Of a stretch of 21,947 nucleotides of DNA, positions 7,021 to 14,454 are shown piece after piece. The DNA comes from a virus. The stretch lies in the IMG/VR virus record IMGVR_UViG_3300037493_004375, positions 1 to 21,947 of that record; one strand, written 5' to 3'. A program made the translations under genes and the position numbers. Every line of letters starts with the position of its first letter. Within the stretch, counting starts at the first letter, position 1. The notes under the pieces were generated by a model. The model did not search any database. It saw only the letters and a program-made list of their open reading frames with translations, and was not told where the DNA came from.

Positions 7021-7583
7021 ACGCAGGCAAGGACTTGAAGCTGGAGTTGGTCCGCATCATCCGGGCCGGGTACAAGGCCCGGGAGCGGGATGTCCGCGTG
7101 TTCACGTCCGACCCCCGCGTCAAAGAGGATTTCCCGTGCGTCGGCGTCAATCGCATCTATGACTCAGAAGACGACCAGGCCCTCGCCAACTTCTATGAAG
7201 AGCGTCTCACCGACACGGGCGACGGCACCATCACCACCTTCTCCGGGCTCTTCACCCAATCCTCGGAGCTTCGTATCTGGACCGAGAACGCAGACGAGCG
7301 CGACGCCATGTACGTCGAACTGAAAGAAATCTTGCTCCTGGCCAAGCAGGAGTTGGCCAACCTGGGATTCGGCAAGATGGTGATGAAAGGCGGTCGTGAC
7401 GAGAACGATTTCCGCACCTACGCGCCCCTGACCATCTACTGGGGCGTCTTCAATTTCTCCGCGCTCTCGCCGTTCGACGCGGAAGAAGTGCCGGACACGA
7501 CGGCGACGGAAATCAAAGAGGTGGACTCAAGCCTCGCCATCGACGGGATAGAACAACCCGCCGAGGACCTGATTCCTGGATAG
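7017..7583 (+). CDS. Tail terminator / tail completion-type protein
   Basis: 188 residues, ATG overlapping the previous stop (ATGA). The pattern 'KLELVRIIRAGYKA....VRVFTSDPRVKEDFPCVGV', a middle 'LFTQSSELRIWTENADERDAMYVELKEILLLA' and a following strand region is that of tail-terminator or tail-completion proteins (gpU-like fold): a helix, a 'D.r...dfP.i.v' turn, then a strand with 'R.d....l...l...l'. Its place directly before sheath and tube is the usual one. It would cap the tail tube at the head end and bind the neck. The last 40 residues are acidic and probably disordered. Assignment rests on pattern and synteny. Confidence 0.65.
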   Translation: MNAGKDLKLELVRIIRAGYKARERDVRVFTSDPRVKEDFPCVGVNRIYDSEDDQALANFYEERLTDTGDGTITTFSGLFTQSSELRIWTENADERDAMYVELKEILLLAKQELANLGFGKMVMKGGRDENDFRTYAPLTIYWGVFNFSALSPFDAEEVPDTTATEIKEVDSSLAIDGIEQPAEDLIPG

Positions 7584-7592
7584 GAGACCAAT

Positions 7593-7844
7593 ATGAGCAA
7601 AGCGAAGCCGGAGCCAAGCGTCGTGCTGGAAGACGTGGTGCCGGAGGCGACATCGTCTCTGGCAGAACTCGTGGCCATGCGGCGGATACCCGACCATCAT
7701 GCCTTCGCGCTGAGGCAGTACGTGGGCGACGATACGGAAAGACCGCTGGCGGAGTGGGACAGTCTCTACAAGGAGATGATGTCCAAGCCGACGGACATGC
7801 CGAAGGCGCAATGGCACGAGACGTTCGTAAAAAACTCAAAGTGA
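7593..7844 (+). CDS. Small unknown protein between terminator and sheath genes
   Basis: 83 residues with a good ribosome site (AGGAGA at 7582-7587, 5 bp before the ATG). It has a disordered, Glu/Pro/Ser-rich start, then a short segment that looks helical (LAELVAMRRIPDHHAFALRQYVG) and a C-terminal 'AEWDSLYKEMMSKPTDMPKAQWHETF'. There is no membrane segment, Cys pair or known motif. Codon use agrees with the flanking genes and the upstream region has no other reading frame that competes, so it is probably real. The place between tail terminator and sheath suggests a virion-assembly or minor structural role. I do not recognise the family. Confidence 0.65.
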   Translation: MSKAKPEPSVVLEDVVPEATSSLAELVAMRRIPDHHAFALRQYVGDDTERPLAEWDSLYKEMMSKPTDMPKAQWHETFVKNSK

Positions 7845-7849
7845 GGTGA
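7843..7849 (+). promoter_or_regulatory. Strong ribosome binding site of the sheath gene
   Basis: GAGGTGA lies 6 bp before ATG 7856 and overlaps the stop of the preceding small gene (7842-7844). It decides the start at 7856 over the internal ATG at 7868. Confidence 0.7.
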
Positions 7850-7855
7850 AAGCCA

Positions 7856-9295
7856 ATGGGCGGAGTAATGTTTGACGGTCAGACCGTAATCAGGCCCCAG
7901 GCCCGGGTCCGCATCGACGCGACGGGACTCGTTCCCACGGTTCTCGGGTCGGCAAACGTCGTCATGGCGTTCGGCTCGGCAACGGGCGGTGCGCCAAAGA
8001 CGGTGTATTCGTTCACGAACTACTCAGAGGCGGCTTCCGTTCTGAAAAGCGGGAGTCTCCTCAAGGCTCTGAAAAGGATGTGGAACGCCTCCCAGGAAGT
8101 GCCTGGGGCTTCCACCATCAGAGTCGTCCGCATCGACCCGGCGACCAAGAGCACCCTGACCCTGGATTCCAAGCTGAAATTGGACTCCCTGGACTACGGC
8201 ACGTGGACCACGGGCATCCAAATCAAGGTGGAGACGGGGACCACGACGGGCAAGAAAATCACGGTGAACTACGCCGCGGGCGGAATCACCGAGGTTTGGG
8301 ATAACCTGGGAACCGTGGCCGCCGCAGTCGCGGCCATCAACAACGTGACCACGGGCTCGACCCTGGTGACGGCATCCCTGGTCCTGGAAGGGACCATCAC
8401 CAACTCAGCCTACGCCTCCATGACTGGCGGCGCGGACGGGACCCCGGTGAACTCGGACTGGACGGACGGCTTCAACCTCATCGACGCCAACCCGTCCAAC
8501 GTCTACTACGCCGCGACCGCAGACGCCTCCGTCTTGGCCCTGCTCGTAGCGCAGGTGAACCTGACGAGCCAGAACAAGCTCGGCGGACAGGTCGTGGCGG
8601 GCGCGGCTCTGGGTGAGACGGCGGCTCAAATCGCGGCACGCGCCGCGACTTACGCGGCCAACCAGGGCCGGGTCGTGATGTGCGGGCCCGGGACGAAGGA
8701 CTTCGACGACAGCGGTGCCGTCGTAACCGAAGGGGCCTATCTGACGACCGCTCCGAAGGTGGCCGGGCTCATCGCGGGCCTGCCCATCCAGCGGGCCTTG
8801 ACGTACAAGACCATCGACGGCCTGGGGCTGGACAAGGACTTCTCACAAGCCGACCTAGACATCCTAGAGCAGGCGGGCGTCCTCTCCGTCGAGAACGTAC
8901 CGAACCGCGGCTTGCGCGTAGTGCACGGGCAGACCACGTGGACCGGCGACCTGAACCCGCTGTTCCGGGAAATCAGCGTGCGCCGCATCGCGGACGTCAT
9001 CTCCTATCAACTCAAGACGGACCTGAGCGCGTTTGTGGGAGAGCCGGGAAGCGTATTCACCATCAACGCCATCAAGGCGCGGGTGGAGAGCATCATGGTC
9101 GAAGCAGAGAAGGCGGGGCTTATCACCCCGGGCGTGGACGACGCAGGGCGGGAACAGCCTTCGTACCGGAACATCCACGTCAAGTTCAACTCCGCAAGCG
9201 GAATCTGCTACGTAGAGGTCGAATGTTCGCCGGTCACTCCGGTCAACTTCATCCTCTGCACGGCCCACTTCCGGGCAACCAACATCGTCGCCTAG
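7856..9295 (+). CDS. Contractile tail sheath protein
   Basis: 479 residues. The N-terminal 'VIRPQARVRIDATGLVP' followed by 'ANVVMAFGSATGG' and 'YSEAASVLKSGSLLKALKRMW' is the standard opening of tail sheath proteins (a strand, 'p.g.v.iig.a.gG.p', then a helix on filling a series). The C-terminal two-thirds hold 'NQGRVVMCGPGTKDFDDSG', 'APKVAGLIAGLPIQRALTYKTI', 'DILEQAGVLSVENVPNRGLRVV' and a final strand region 'HVKFNSASGICYVEVECSPV', which is the conserved sheath core and the C-terminal linker arm. Residues about 100-190 (TLTLDSKLKLDSLDYGTWTTG then GKKITVNYAAGG) look like an inserted beta domain on the outer face. It forms the contractile cylinder around the tube and, with the tube gene 31 bp downstream, makes the sheath-tube pair. 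Confidence 0.92.
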   Translation: MGGVMFDGQTVIRPQARVRIDATGLVPTVLGSANVVMAFGSATGGAPKTVYSFTNYSEAASVLKSGSLLKALKRMWNASQEVPGASTIRVVRIDPATKSTLTLDSKLKLDSLDYGTWTTGIQIKVETGTTTGKKITVNYAAGGITEVWDNLGTVAAAVAAINNVTTGSTLVTASLVLEGTITNSAYASMTGGADGTPVNSDWTDGFNLIDANPSNVYYAATADASVLALLVAQVNLTSQNKLGGQVVAGAALGETAAQIAARAATYAANQGRVVMCGPGTKDFDDSGAVVTEGAYLTTAPKVAGLIAGLPIQRALTYKTIDGLGLDKDFSQADLDILEQAGVLSVENVPNRGLRVVHGQTTWTGDLNPLFREISVRRIADVISYQLKTDLSAFVGEPGSVFTINAIKARVESIMVEAEKAGLITPGVDDAGREQPSYRNIHVKFNSASGICYVEVECSPVTPVNFILCTAHFRATNIVA

Positions 9296-9310
9296 CGCGT
9301 CGAGGTGAAA

Positions 9311-9318
9311 AAGGAGAG
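9311..9318 (+). promoter_or_regulatory. Strong ribosome binding site of the tail tube gene
   Basis: AAGGAGAG lies 8 bp before ATG 9327. A closer ATG at 9320 opens only a four-codon frame (Met-Arg-His-Gly-stop), so 9327 is the start. Confidence 0.7.
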
Positions 9319-9326
9319 AATGAGAC

Positions 9327-9776
9327 ATGGCTGACCAGACCCGACAGCAAGTCGTAACGGGAAACGTCCTCCAACTTGTCATCAAAGGCAAGACCATCGG
9401 CCTCGCGCAGACGGCAGACGGTCGGAGGAGCTTCGGAACCGAGGGAGTATACGGCATAGGCGAGTTCGCCCCTCGCGAACACGTCCAGCTACGCTACGAG
9501 GGCACCGTGACGGTCGATAGGTTCTTCATCCGCACCGAAGACCTACGGTCGCTCGGACTCGCGGCCATCGGGACGGACGTACTCAAACTGGGCATCATCG
9601 ACATGCTCGTCGTGGACCGAGTCAGCAAGAAGGTCCTGCGGCAGTATATAGGGATGACCCTCTCGGACATGACCGAGACCTTCCGGGCCAACGCCATCGC
9701 GGGCGAGAACGCCACGTGGCGGTACCTGGAGTGCAAGCCGACCACCGACGACCCTGCCGGTGGAACCTCGGCCTGA
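9327..9776 (+). CDS. Tail tube protein
   Basis: 149 residues, starting MADQTRQQVVTGNVLQLVIKG. The pattern 'G..l.l.i.gk.iglaQ......G..giy.ig...p.ehv..ry.gt.tvdrf.ir', followed by 'GTDVLKLGIIDMLVVD' and later 'ATWRYLECKPTT', is that of the beta-barrel tail tube proteins of contractile tails. The length (about 150) is normal. It polymerises as stacked hexamers inside the sheath. The gene follows the sheath and precedes the assembly-chaperone pair, the standard order. A strong ribosome site and a downstream GC-rich hairpin fit a need for high expression. Confidence 0.88.
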   Translation: MADQTRQQVVTGNVLQLVIKGKTIGLAQTADGRRSFGTEGVYGIGEFAPREHVQLRYEGTVTVDRFFIRTEDLRSLGLAAIGTDVLKLGIIDMLVVDRVSKKVLRQYIGMTLSDMTETFRANAIAGENATWRYLECKPTTDDPAGGTSA

Positions 9777-9789
9777 CCGACCGCCCGAG

Positions 9790-9820
9790 CCCCGGCCCTC
9801 TTATAACGAGGGGGTCGGGG
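9790..9820 (+). terminator. GC-rich hairpin after the tail tube gene (possible terminator or mRNA stabiliser)
   Basis: CCCCGGCCCTC (9790-9800) pairs with GAGGGGGTCGGGG (9808-9820) around the loop TTATAAC, with one G-T pair and a two-G bulge. An alternative perfect 8-bp pairing is CCCGGCCC (9791-9798) with GGGCCGGG (9818-9825). There is no run of T after it, so it is not a canonical intrinsic terminator. It may attenuate or protect the sheath-tube message. It sits in the longest intergenic gap of the window (9777-9860). Confidence 0.5.
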
Positions 9821-9846
9821 CCGGGCATTAGTCCAGCATGCTAGAA

Positions 9847-9854
9847 AGAGGAGA
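9847..9854 (+). promoter_or_regulatory. Strong ribosome binding site of the tail assembly chaperone gene
   Basis: AGAGGAGA lies 6 bp before ATG 9861, the most extended Shine-Dalgarno match I saw in the window. It supports the 9861 start. Confidence 0.65.
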
Positions 9855-9860
9855 AAAGCA

Positions 9861-10349
9861 ATGCCACAGCCAAGCGTAAGCATCGGAGCACCCGGGGACA
9901 TCGCCCTGGACAAGCCGGTCGCAGAGATGTCGGAAGCAGACTTGAAGGCCGCAAAGGAGAAGGTTCTGGACGACCTGAGCAAGAAGGTTGCCGCGGGGAA
10001 CAAGATGACCCTGGCAATCGACGTGGATTTCGAGGAGTTTAAGGGCACCATCACCATGCACCGGCCCTCACTCGACGAAGAGCGGCAGATAGGGCTCCGG
10101 ACCGCGAAGTACCTCCAGGGCGTCATCGGAGTGGACGTCCGGACGGAGAACCTTGCCCTGTTCTTCTCGGCCTTCGACGTGTGCGTCGAATGGGAATCCG
10201 CTCCAGCTTGGTTCAAGCCGAGGGAGATGTACGATTATTCCCTCCTGGAGAACATCTACGGGAGGTTCGCCAACTGGCTCACGACCTTTCGCAGGTACGT
10301 TCCAGCAGAACAGCCGGTCGCTGGCGCAACTCCCCCGGTCGCGGGCTGA
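9861..10349 (+). CDS. Tail assembly chaperone, short product (gpG-like)
   Basis: 162 residues. The core 'VDFEEFKGTITMHRPSLDEERQIGLRTAKYL' followed by 'RTENLALFFSAFDVCVEWESAPAWF' and 'LLENIYGRFANWLTTFR' has the recognisable form of phage tail assembly chaperones: 'GtftirrPsl.derrigvr.a..lg...d..t..la...a.l.vcv...P.Ww', then '..l..vy......e..F'. The last 18 codons after about 10290 have much less G/C at the third position than the rest (about 10 of 18), so they may be only the read-through tail of the unshifted product. The gene stands between tube and tape measure, as expected. It would coat the tape measure during tail assembly and is usually not part of the virion. Confidence 0.82.
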   Translation: MPQPSVSIGAPGDIALDKPVAEMSEADLKAAKEKVLDDLSKKVAAGNKMTLAIDVDFEEFKGTITMHRPSLDEERQIGLRTAKYLQGVIGVDVRTENLALFFSAFDVCVEWESAPAWFKPREMYDYSLLENIYGRFANWLTTFRRYVPAEQPVAGATPPVAG

Positions 10350-10599
10350 CTGGTGGGTGCAGAACACGTTCAAGGTTCTGCCGACAGACGAGCGTTTTAA
10401 GGCGTTGACGGATGAGCAAGTAGGGCTCATGTACGAGAGCTTCCTGCTCGACCATCCGGAGGCCGCAAAGGCCGCGGAAGTGTTCCGCGACCCGGGATAT
10501 GAAGACTCAGAGAAGGAACTCCTCGTGGATACGAGGGCGGTTGAAGCTCGGGAGGAACCCAAGCTCCAAGCGGTAGAGGTTGACGTAGCGCAAATATAG
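9861..10599 (+). CDS. Tail assembly chaperone, frameshift fusion (gpGT-like)
   Basis: A second open frame, displaced +1 (equivalently -2) from the gpG frame, runs from the stop at 10090-10092 to the TAG at 10597-10599. It has no plausible start of its own. Its C-terminal part 'DWWVQNTFKVLPTDERFKALTDEQVGLMYESFL' has the form of the T part of G/GT chaperones. Joined to the upstream gene it gives a protein of about 245 residues that would bind both tape measure and tube protein. In the overlap (10290-10350) the third-position G/C is high in the T frame (18 of 22) but low in the G frame (10 of 18), pointing to a shift near the start of the overlap. The fusion is inferred; the exact slip site is unknown. 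Confidence 0.7.
10287..10290 (+). promoter_or_regulatory. Candidate programmed frameshift site TTT-C
   Basis: In the G frame the codons read ACC TTT CGC AGG. A +1 slip of Phe-tRNA from TTT to TTC would enter the T frame exactly where the third-position G/C signal changes from one frame to the other. A second candidate is ACT CCC CCG G at 10329-10338, where tRNA-Pro could slip +1 on CCC-C, or CCG could re-pair at -2 on CCC. Neither is proven. Confidence 0.4.
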
Positions 10600-10602
10600 A
10601 AC

Positions 10603-12663
10603 ATGGCCGACAACGAGACTAAGGTAACGCTCCACGCTCTCTTCAAAGAGACCGGGCTGGACCGGTTCACCCGGAATTTCCAGGACCTCAATCGCCGGGT
10701 CATGGACTGGACCCGCGGTCTCAAGGGCTGGTCTCAGGCCGCGGGACCGTCTCGTGAGGACCTACAAAGGCAGACGCAGGCCGGTCTCGAAGTCGAACGC
10801 CATCAGGGCCGCGTCGAGCGTCTCAAGAGGATGTGGCACGAGACGGGCGACAAGATAGAGCGGGCGCACGACCCCCGGCGCATCCAGCGGCTCCAACAGC
10901 ACCAGGACCGGTTCCTCAAGAGCATGGTCGAGGAACAGCGGATTGTGGACGGTCTCAACAGGTCCTCGTCCCAGGCAGGGGCCAACCTCGCTATGGGCGG
11001 CCTGCTCCGGCGCGGCATGAGACTTGGCCTGGGGGTCATGGGGCTCCCAATGACCCTTGGGGCCGCGGCCAGGGGCGGCCAGGAAGCCTATCAGCAGGAG
11101 ATGGGTGTCGCCGCCTTGGCCGCCAGAACCCGGGAGATGAACACTCCGATGCAGACCTTCTCGGAGCACGTGGTCAACCTGCGTCGCGACATCGTGGCCG
11201 CCGGGGCCGAGTTTGGCTATGCCGGGCGCGAAGCCATCATGCTCCAGGACAGCCTGAGCCAGATGTCGGGCGGCCTGATGAACATGCGCGAGGTCTTCAA
11301 CATGTCCCGCGGTCTGGGCATGCAACCCCAGGTAGCAGGCCAACTCCTGGCCTATACCAGACGATTTGGCGCGGGAGGCGGGGCCGGTGACAAGGAAACT
11401 GCCAAGGCTTTCGCGGCTACCCTGCGGGAATCCGGCATGATGCCCCGCGGTGGTGAGATGGCGCAGGCCATCATCCAGGCCATGCAGACCTACTCCACCA
11501 GGCTCCCATCAGTCTCACCTGAGACTCTCTCTGGGATATTCTCGTCCCTTAGCGCAGAAGGCACGGCCAACAAACCAGGCGTGGGCAGGCTCGCGCCTAC
11601 CCTGCGGGGGCAGGGCGGCACCCAGGTCGTCCAGGGCTTGACCGCCATGATGGACGACTGGTCCGAGGCTATGGTCGCTACCCAGAGCGAAGCCTTGAAC
11701 AAGATGATGAAGGAGGACCCAGACGCCTTTAAGGGGACCCTCAAGACCCTGGGAATGACCCCTGGCGAGGCCCAAGGCGAGGGCCGCTTCGCCCTGCTCT
11801 CTGCCCTCAAGTCCGCGGGCGTGGCCGACAGCGACGGACTCAAATTTGCCGGGCGCACCATCAAGGACATCACCCAGGGAATGTCGAAGGGCATGGAACT
11901 GGCGATTCTCCCCCAACTCATCCGCGGCATTTCGCCTCAGATAGCCGCGGCCTTAGTCCAGGGCGGCTTCATAGAAAAGCTCAAAGCGGGTACGATGACC
12001 GAAGACCAGTTCGCGGCCAAGGTACAGCAGATGACAGCGGGCGCAGAGATGAACGCACCCGGACTTGCCTTTGCTCATCTTGGACGCTCCTTGTCTGCGG
12101 GCATAGCTGGAGGGATGGAAAGGGGAATACTGAAACCAGCCGCTCCGTGGGCTGAGGCACTCGCCCAAATGTTCGACGAGGATAAAATAGGAACCGCGTT
12201 TGCCGCTCCCGGGATGGCGGTGTACGGGGGCATCTATGGTATGGGCCGCGCCACGATGAAGGGATATGAAGATAAGTCTTGGAAGGGAAGGGGCGGACGA
12301 CTCGGGCTGTTTGGAGCGGGTCTTACTACGGCGGGACTCGCAATGTCAGCGACCGGAGTCGGTGCCGGAATCGGGGGACCGATGGCACTTGCTGGCGGAG
12401 CGATGCTTGCGGCTGGCGCAGGAATGTATGCTCTCGGGGATGGTCCTGGCAAAACTGGAAAATCTGTAAGTCACGGCGGGCGCATCACCGTCGATGTGAA
12501 CGTCAACTCTTCACGCGGCATGCACGGGTGGGCGAGTGACTTGGCGAGCATTATCGGGAACATGATTCAGAGGGACACAGACAAGGCTCTCAACGGTGAG
12601 CCGATGGGCAACGAGGGCAAGAAGCAGTCGGATGCCAACGCCGCACAGGTGCATCATAGATAA
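10603..12663 (+). CDS. Tail tape measure protein
   Basis: 686 residues, starting MADNETKVTLHALFKETGLDRF 4 bp after the chaperone T frame, with no clear Shine-Dalgarno sequence, so it may depend on coupled translation. Residues about 45-120 are highly charged and helical, probably coiled-coil. Residues 131-158 (GGLLRRGMRLGLGVMGLPMTLGAAARGG) and 567-613 are Gly/Ala/Leu-rich hydrophobic segments that could insert into membrane on infection. The long helical middle, the length and the place after the chaperones identify a tape measure. With the roughly 0.15 nm per residue rule known from other tails, it predicts a tail of about 100 nm. No lytic transglycosylase or peptidase domain is evident. A short Gly/Ser-rich C-terminus follows 'GRITVDVNVN'. 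Confidence 0.88.
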   Translation: MADNETKVTLHALFKETGLDRFTRNFQDLNRRVMDWTRGLKGWSQAAGPSREDLQRQTQAGLEVERHQGRVERLKRMWHETGDKIERAHDPRRIQRLQQHQDRFLKSMVEEQRIVDGLNRSSSQAGANLAMGGLLRRGMRLGLGVMGLPMTLGAAARGGQEAYQQEMGVAALAARTREMNTPMQTFSEHVVNLRRDIVAAGAEFGYAGREAIMLQDSLSQMSGGLMNMREVFNMSRGLGMQPQVAGQLLAYTRRFGAGGGAGDKETAKAFAATLRESGMMPRGGEMAQAIIQAMQTYSTRLPSVSPETLSGIFSSLSAEGTANKPGVGRLAPTLRGQGGTQVVQGLTAMMDDWSEAMVATQSEALNKMMKEDPDAFKGTLKTLGMTPGEAQGEGRFALLSALKSAGVADSDGLKFAGRTIKDITQGMSKGMELAILPQLIRGISPQIAAALVQGGFIEKLKAGTMTEDQFAAKVQQMTAGAEMNAPGLAFAHLGRSLSAGIAGGMERGILKPAAPWAEALAQMFDEDKIGTAFAAPGMAVYGGIYGMGRATMKGYEDKSWKGRGGRLGLFGAGLTTAGLAMSATGVGAGIGGPMALAGGAMLAAGAGMYALGDGPGKTGKSVSHGGRITVDVNVNSSRGMHGWASDLASIIGNMIQRDTDKALNGEPMGNEGKKQSDANAAQVHHR
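11511..11526. repeat. Near-palindrome AGTCTCA-CC-TGAGACT
   Basis: Two 7-bp arms separated by two bases lie inside the tape measure gene. The arms contain GTCTCA and its complement TGAGAC. The spacer is too short for an RNA hairpin, so a DNA-binding site or chance within the motif enrichment are the alternatives. Confidence 0.5.
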
Positions 12664-12666
12664 TTT

Positions 12667-14454
12667 ATGGCCGAATCTCGAAGCATCAGAAACGTCGAAC
12701 TCTTCTCCCCGAGCGTGCAGATTCGTTTTCACACGCAGAACGGGGCTTTCGAGGTTCGGAGCAAGTCCTTGGGCCAGGAGCAGAGCCTCGTCTCATGCCA
12801 GACCTTCAAGGACATAGGCCAGCCCACAGGTACGTTCACCGTGCATCTCACGGACAACGAGCGGTACGACAAATATCTCCACCCGATGGATATGTGCACC
12901 ATCAAAATGTCCAACCATTCTCCCTTGCAACCGGCGACCGGGAGCATCTCCGAGTCCCGCGACCAGCTTACCCACGCCACGATGATAGGGTTCATCGACA
13001 GCGTCCGGCGCAAGCGGCTCATAGACCCGACTTCGGGCAAGCCGCAGGTCTTCTGCGAAATCCGCGGACGAGACTTCGGCAAGATTTTCGTCAAGCATCA
13101 AGTCCGCTACATCCCCTGGCTCGCGGGCGACGACATCAGCGGCATCAGCAATATGGTTCAGCCGGTCGTGGCCATGTTCAAGGAGCTTCTCTCCGGCTTC
13201 ATCACCGGCGGGGAGATAGACTTCATTGTTGCCAACAACCTGAGAAAGTTCCTATCTCACTCGGTCAAGATGACGTTCAAGTTCGGCGGCCAAGACCTGC
13301 CCATTTCCGACTGCATCTCGTTCCGGGCGCAATCAAAGCTCGGCATCATCCCATACAACCTGCCCCTCCAGGCCCAAGAGGGGTCGTTCTGGCAGGTGCT
13401 CGGGAACTTCGCCAACCTACCCTTCAATGAGATGTGGGTGGATACCATCAACAACCCCGAGCGCGTCATCTCAAAAGAAGATGTCTCAGCAGTCTCAAGT
13501 TCGATAGACCAGAAGACTCTCACGGCTGACCAGTCTCGCGCCACGCAATACATTAAGTCTCAGACCGTGAAAGAGGACCAGGAAAAGAGCAAGGACCTCT
13601 ACGGAGCGAACGGCGAAAAAATAAAGATGGCCCAACGGTACAACACCGACGGGGACATGTCCAACGCCTGCACGATGCTCTTTTTGCGGCGCACACCGTT
13701 TGACGATAGCGACTGGCGCAAGCTCCCCCGATACAGCATCAGCGAGTCTGAAATCGTAGAACAGGACATCGGAAGCTCGGACAACGAAGCCTACAACATG
13801 TTCTGGGTCTACCCCCTCTTGGCCATCCCGAACGACCTCTACATGAAAGGTCTCGGAGCCCGGCCACTTCTTTTTACTCAGGGTGTGCAATGGTCCGAAA
13901 AACCGAACACATCAGGGAATAACAGGCCAAGCCCGATTCAAATTGCTCCTCCAGTAAAAAAAGTGGACGGAAAAAATCAAGACATGCCGCCATTGTCGGA
14001 CCGGAAACAAAAGGATGCCGGAGCGGCGGATGCCTACGCCAATGCCGTCGAGAAGTATGGTCTTCTGCCTATGGAGCTTCGGACCCGCGTCTGGAAGTGG
14101 GCCGAATCAACCAGCACGGGCGATGCCGTGAAGGTCGCCAACATCTTGACCTGCACCATCGCCAACTGGTACAAACGAAACTCGCTTTTACTGAATGGGT
14201 CCATGACTATCAAGGGCTCTCCGGACCTTCACGTCGGAAATGTTTTGGCCAACACCGACGACGGAATGGAGTATTATGTTGAGGGAGTTTCCAACAGCTA
14301 CATCCAATATCAGCCCATGACGACGACCGTGATGTTGACCAGGGGACAACCCGCAAAAGACAGGGCCGATGCTTTTGTGTGGGGCGACGCATACACCACC
14401 TACACCGGTGCTCCGTCTTTGAAAGTCGGTAGCCAAGAGGTAAAAAACAAGTGA
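12667..14454 (+). CDS. Baseplate hub protein (gp27/gp44/XkdQ-like)
   Basis: 595 residues. The N-terminal beta region (GTFTVHLTDNERYDKYLHPMDMCTIKM) with a following 'GFIDSVRRKRLIDPTSGKPQVFCEIRGRDFGKIF' has the hub pattern '..f.i.l.......w...l..mD.v.I.......G.I......' that precedes OB-like and hub domains. The C-terminal 'LTCTIANWYKRNSLLLNGSMTIKGSPDLHVGNVLANTDDG' and 'EYYVEGVSNSYIQYQPMTTTVMLTRGQ' is the typical closing domain of such hubs. A low-complexity charged and Pro-rich stretch sits at about residues 415-460. It would form the ring at the tube tip that holds the spike encoded next. The next gene begins with GTG overlapping its stop. Confidence 0.8.
   Translation: MAESRSIRNVELFSPSVQIRFHTQNGAFEVRSKSLGQEQSLVSCQTFKDIGQPTGTFTVHLTDNERYDKYLHPMDMCTIKMSNHSPLQPATGSISESRDQLTHATMIGFIDSVRRKRLIDPTSGKPQVFCEIRGRDFGKIFVKHQVRYIPWLAGDDISGISNMVQPVVAMFKELLSGFITGGEIDFIVANNLRKFLSHSVKMTFKFGGQDLPISDCISFRAQSKLGIIPYNLPLQAQEGSFWQVLGNFANLPFNEMWVDTINNPERVISKEDVSAVSSSIDQKTLTADQSRATQYIKSQTVKEDQEKSKDLYGANGEKIKMAQRYNTDGDMSNACTMLFLRRTPFDDSDWRKLPRYSISESEIVEQDIGSSDNEAYNMFWVYPLLAIPNDLYMKGLGARPLLFTQGVQWSEKPNTSGNNRPSPIQIAPPVKKVDGKNQDMPPLSDRKQKDAGAADAYANAVEKYGLLPMELRTRVWKWAESTSTGDAVKVANILTCTIANWYKRNSLLLNGSMTIKGSPDLHVGNVLANTDDGMEYYVEGVSNSYIQYQPMTTTVMLTRGQPAKDRADAFVWGDAYTTYTGAPSLKVGSQEVKNK

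Noticed and set aside
9320-9334. Four-codon open frame MRHG between ribosome site and tube start
   Set aside because: Too short and explained by chance overlap with the tube start; no sign of a regulatory leader.
8680-9357. 225-residue open frame on + strand
   Set aside because: Arg/Gly/Pro-rich shadow of the sheath gene.
9494-10216. 240-residue open frame on - strand
   Set aside because: Antisense to tube and chaperone genes, Ser/Arg/Pro-rich composition typical of a shadow; no other - strand gene is supported.
10579-10602. TTGACG and TATAGA-like sequences before the tape measure gene
   Set aside because: The two elements are only about 8 bp apart, not a sigma-70 promoter spacing, and they lie within the chaperone coding frame.
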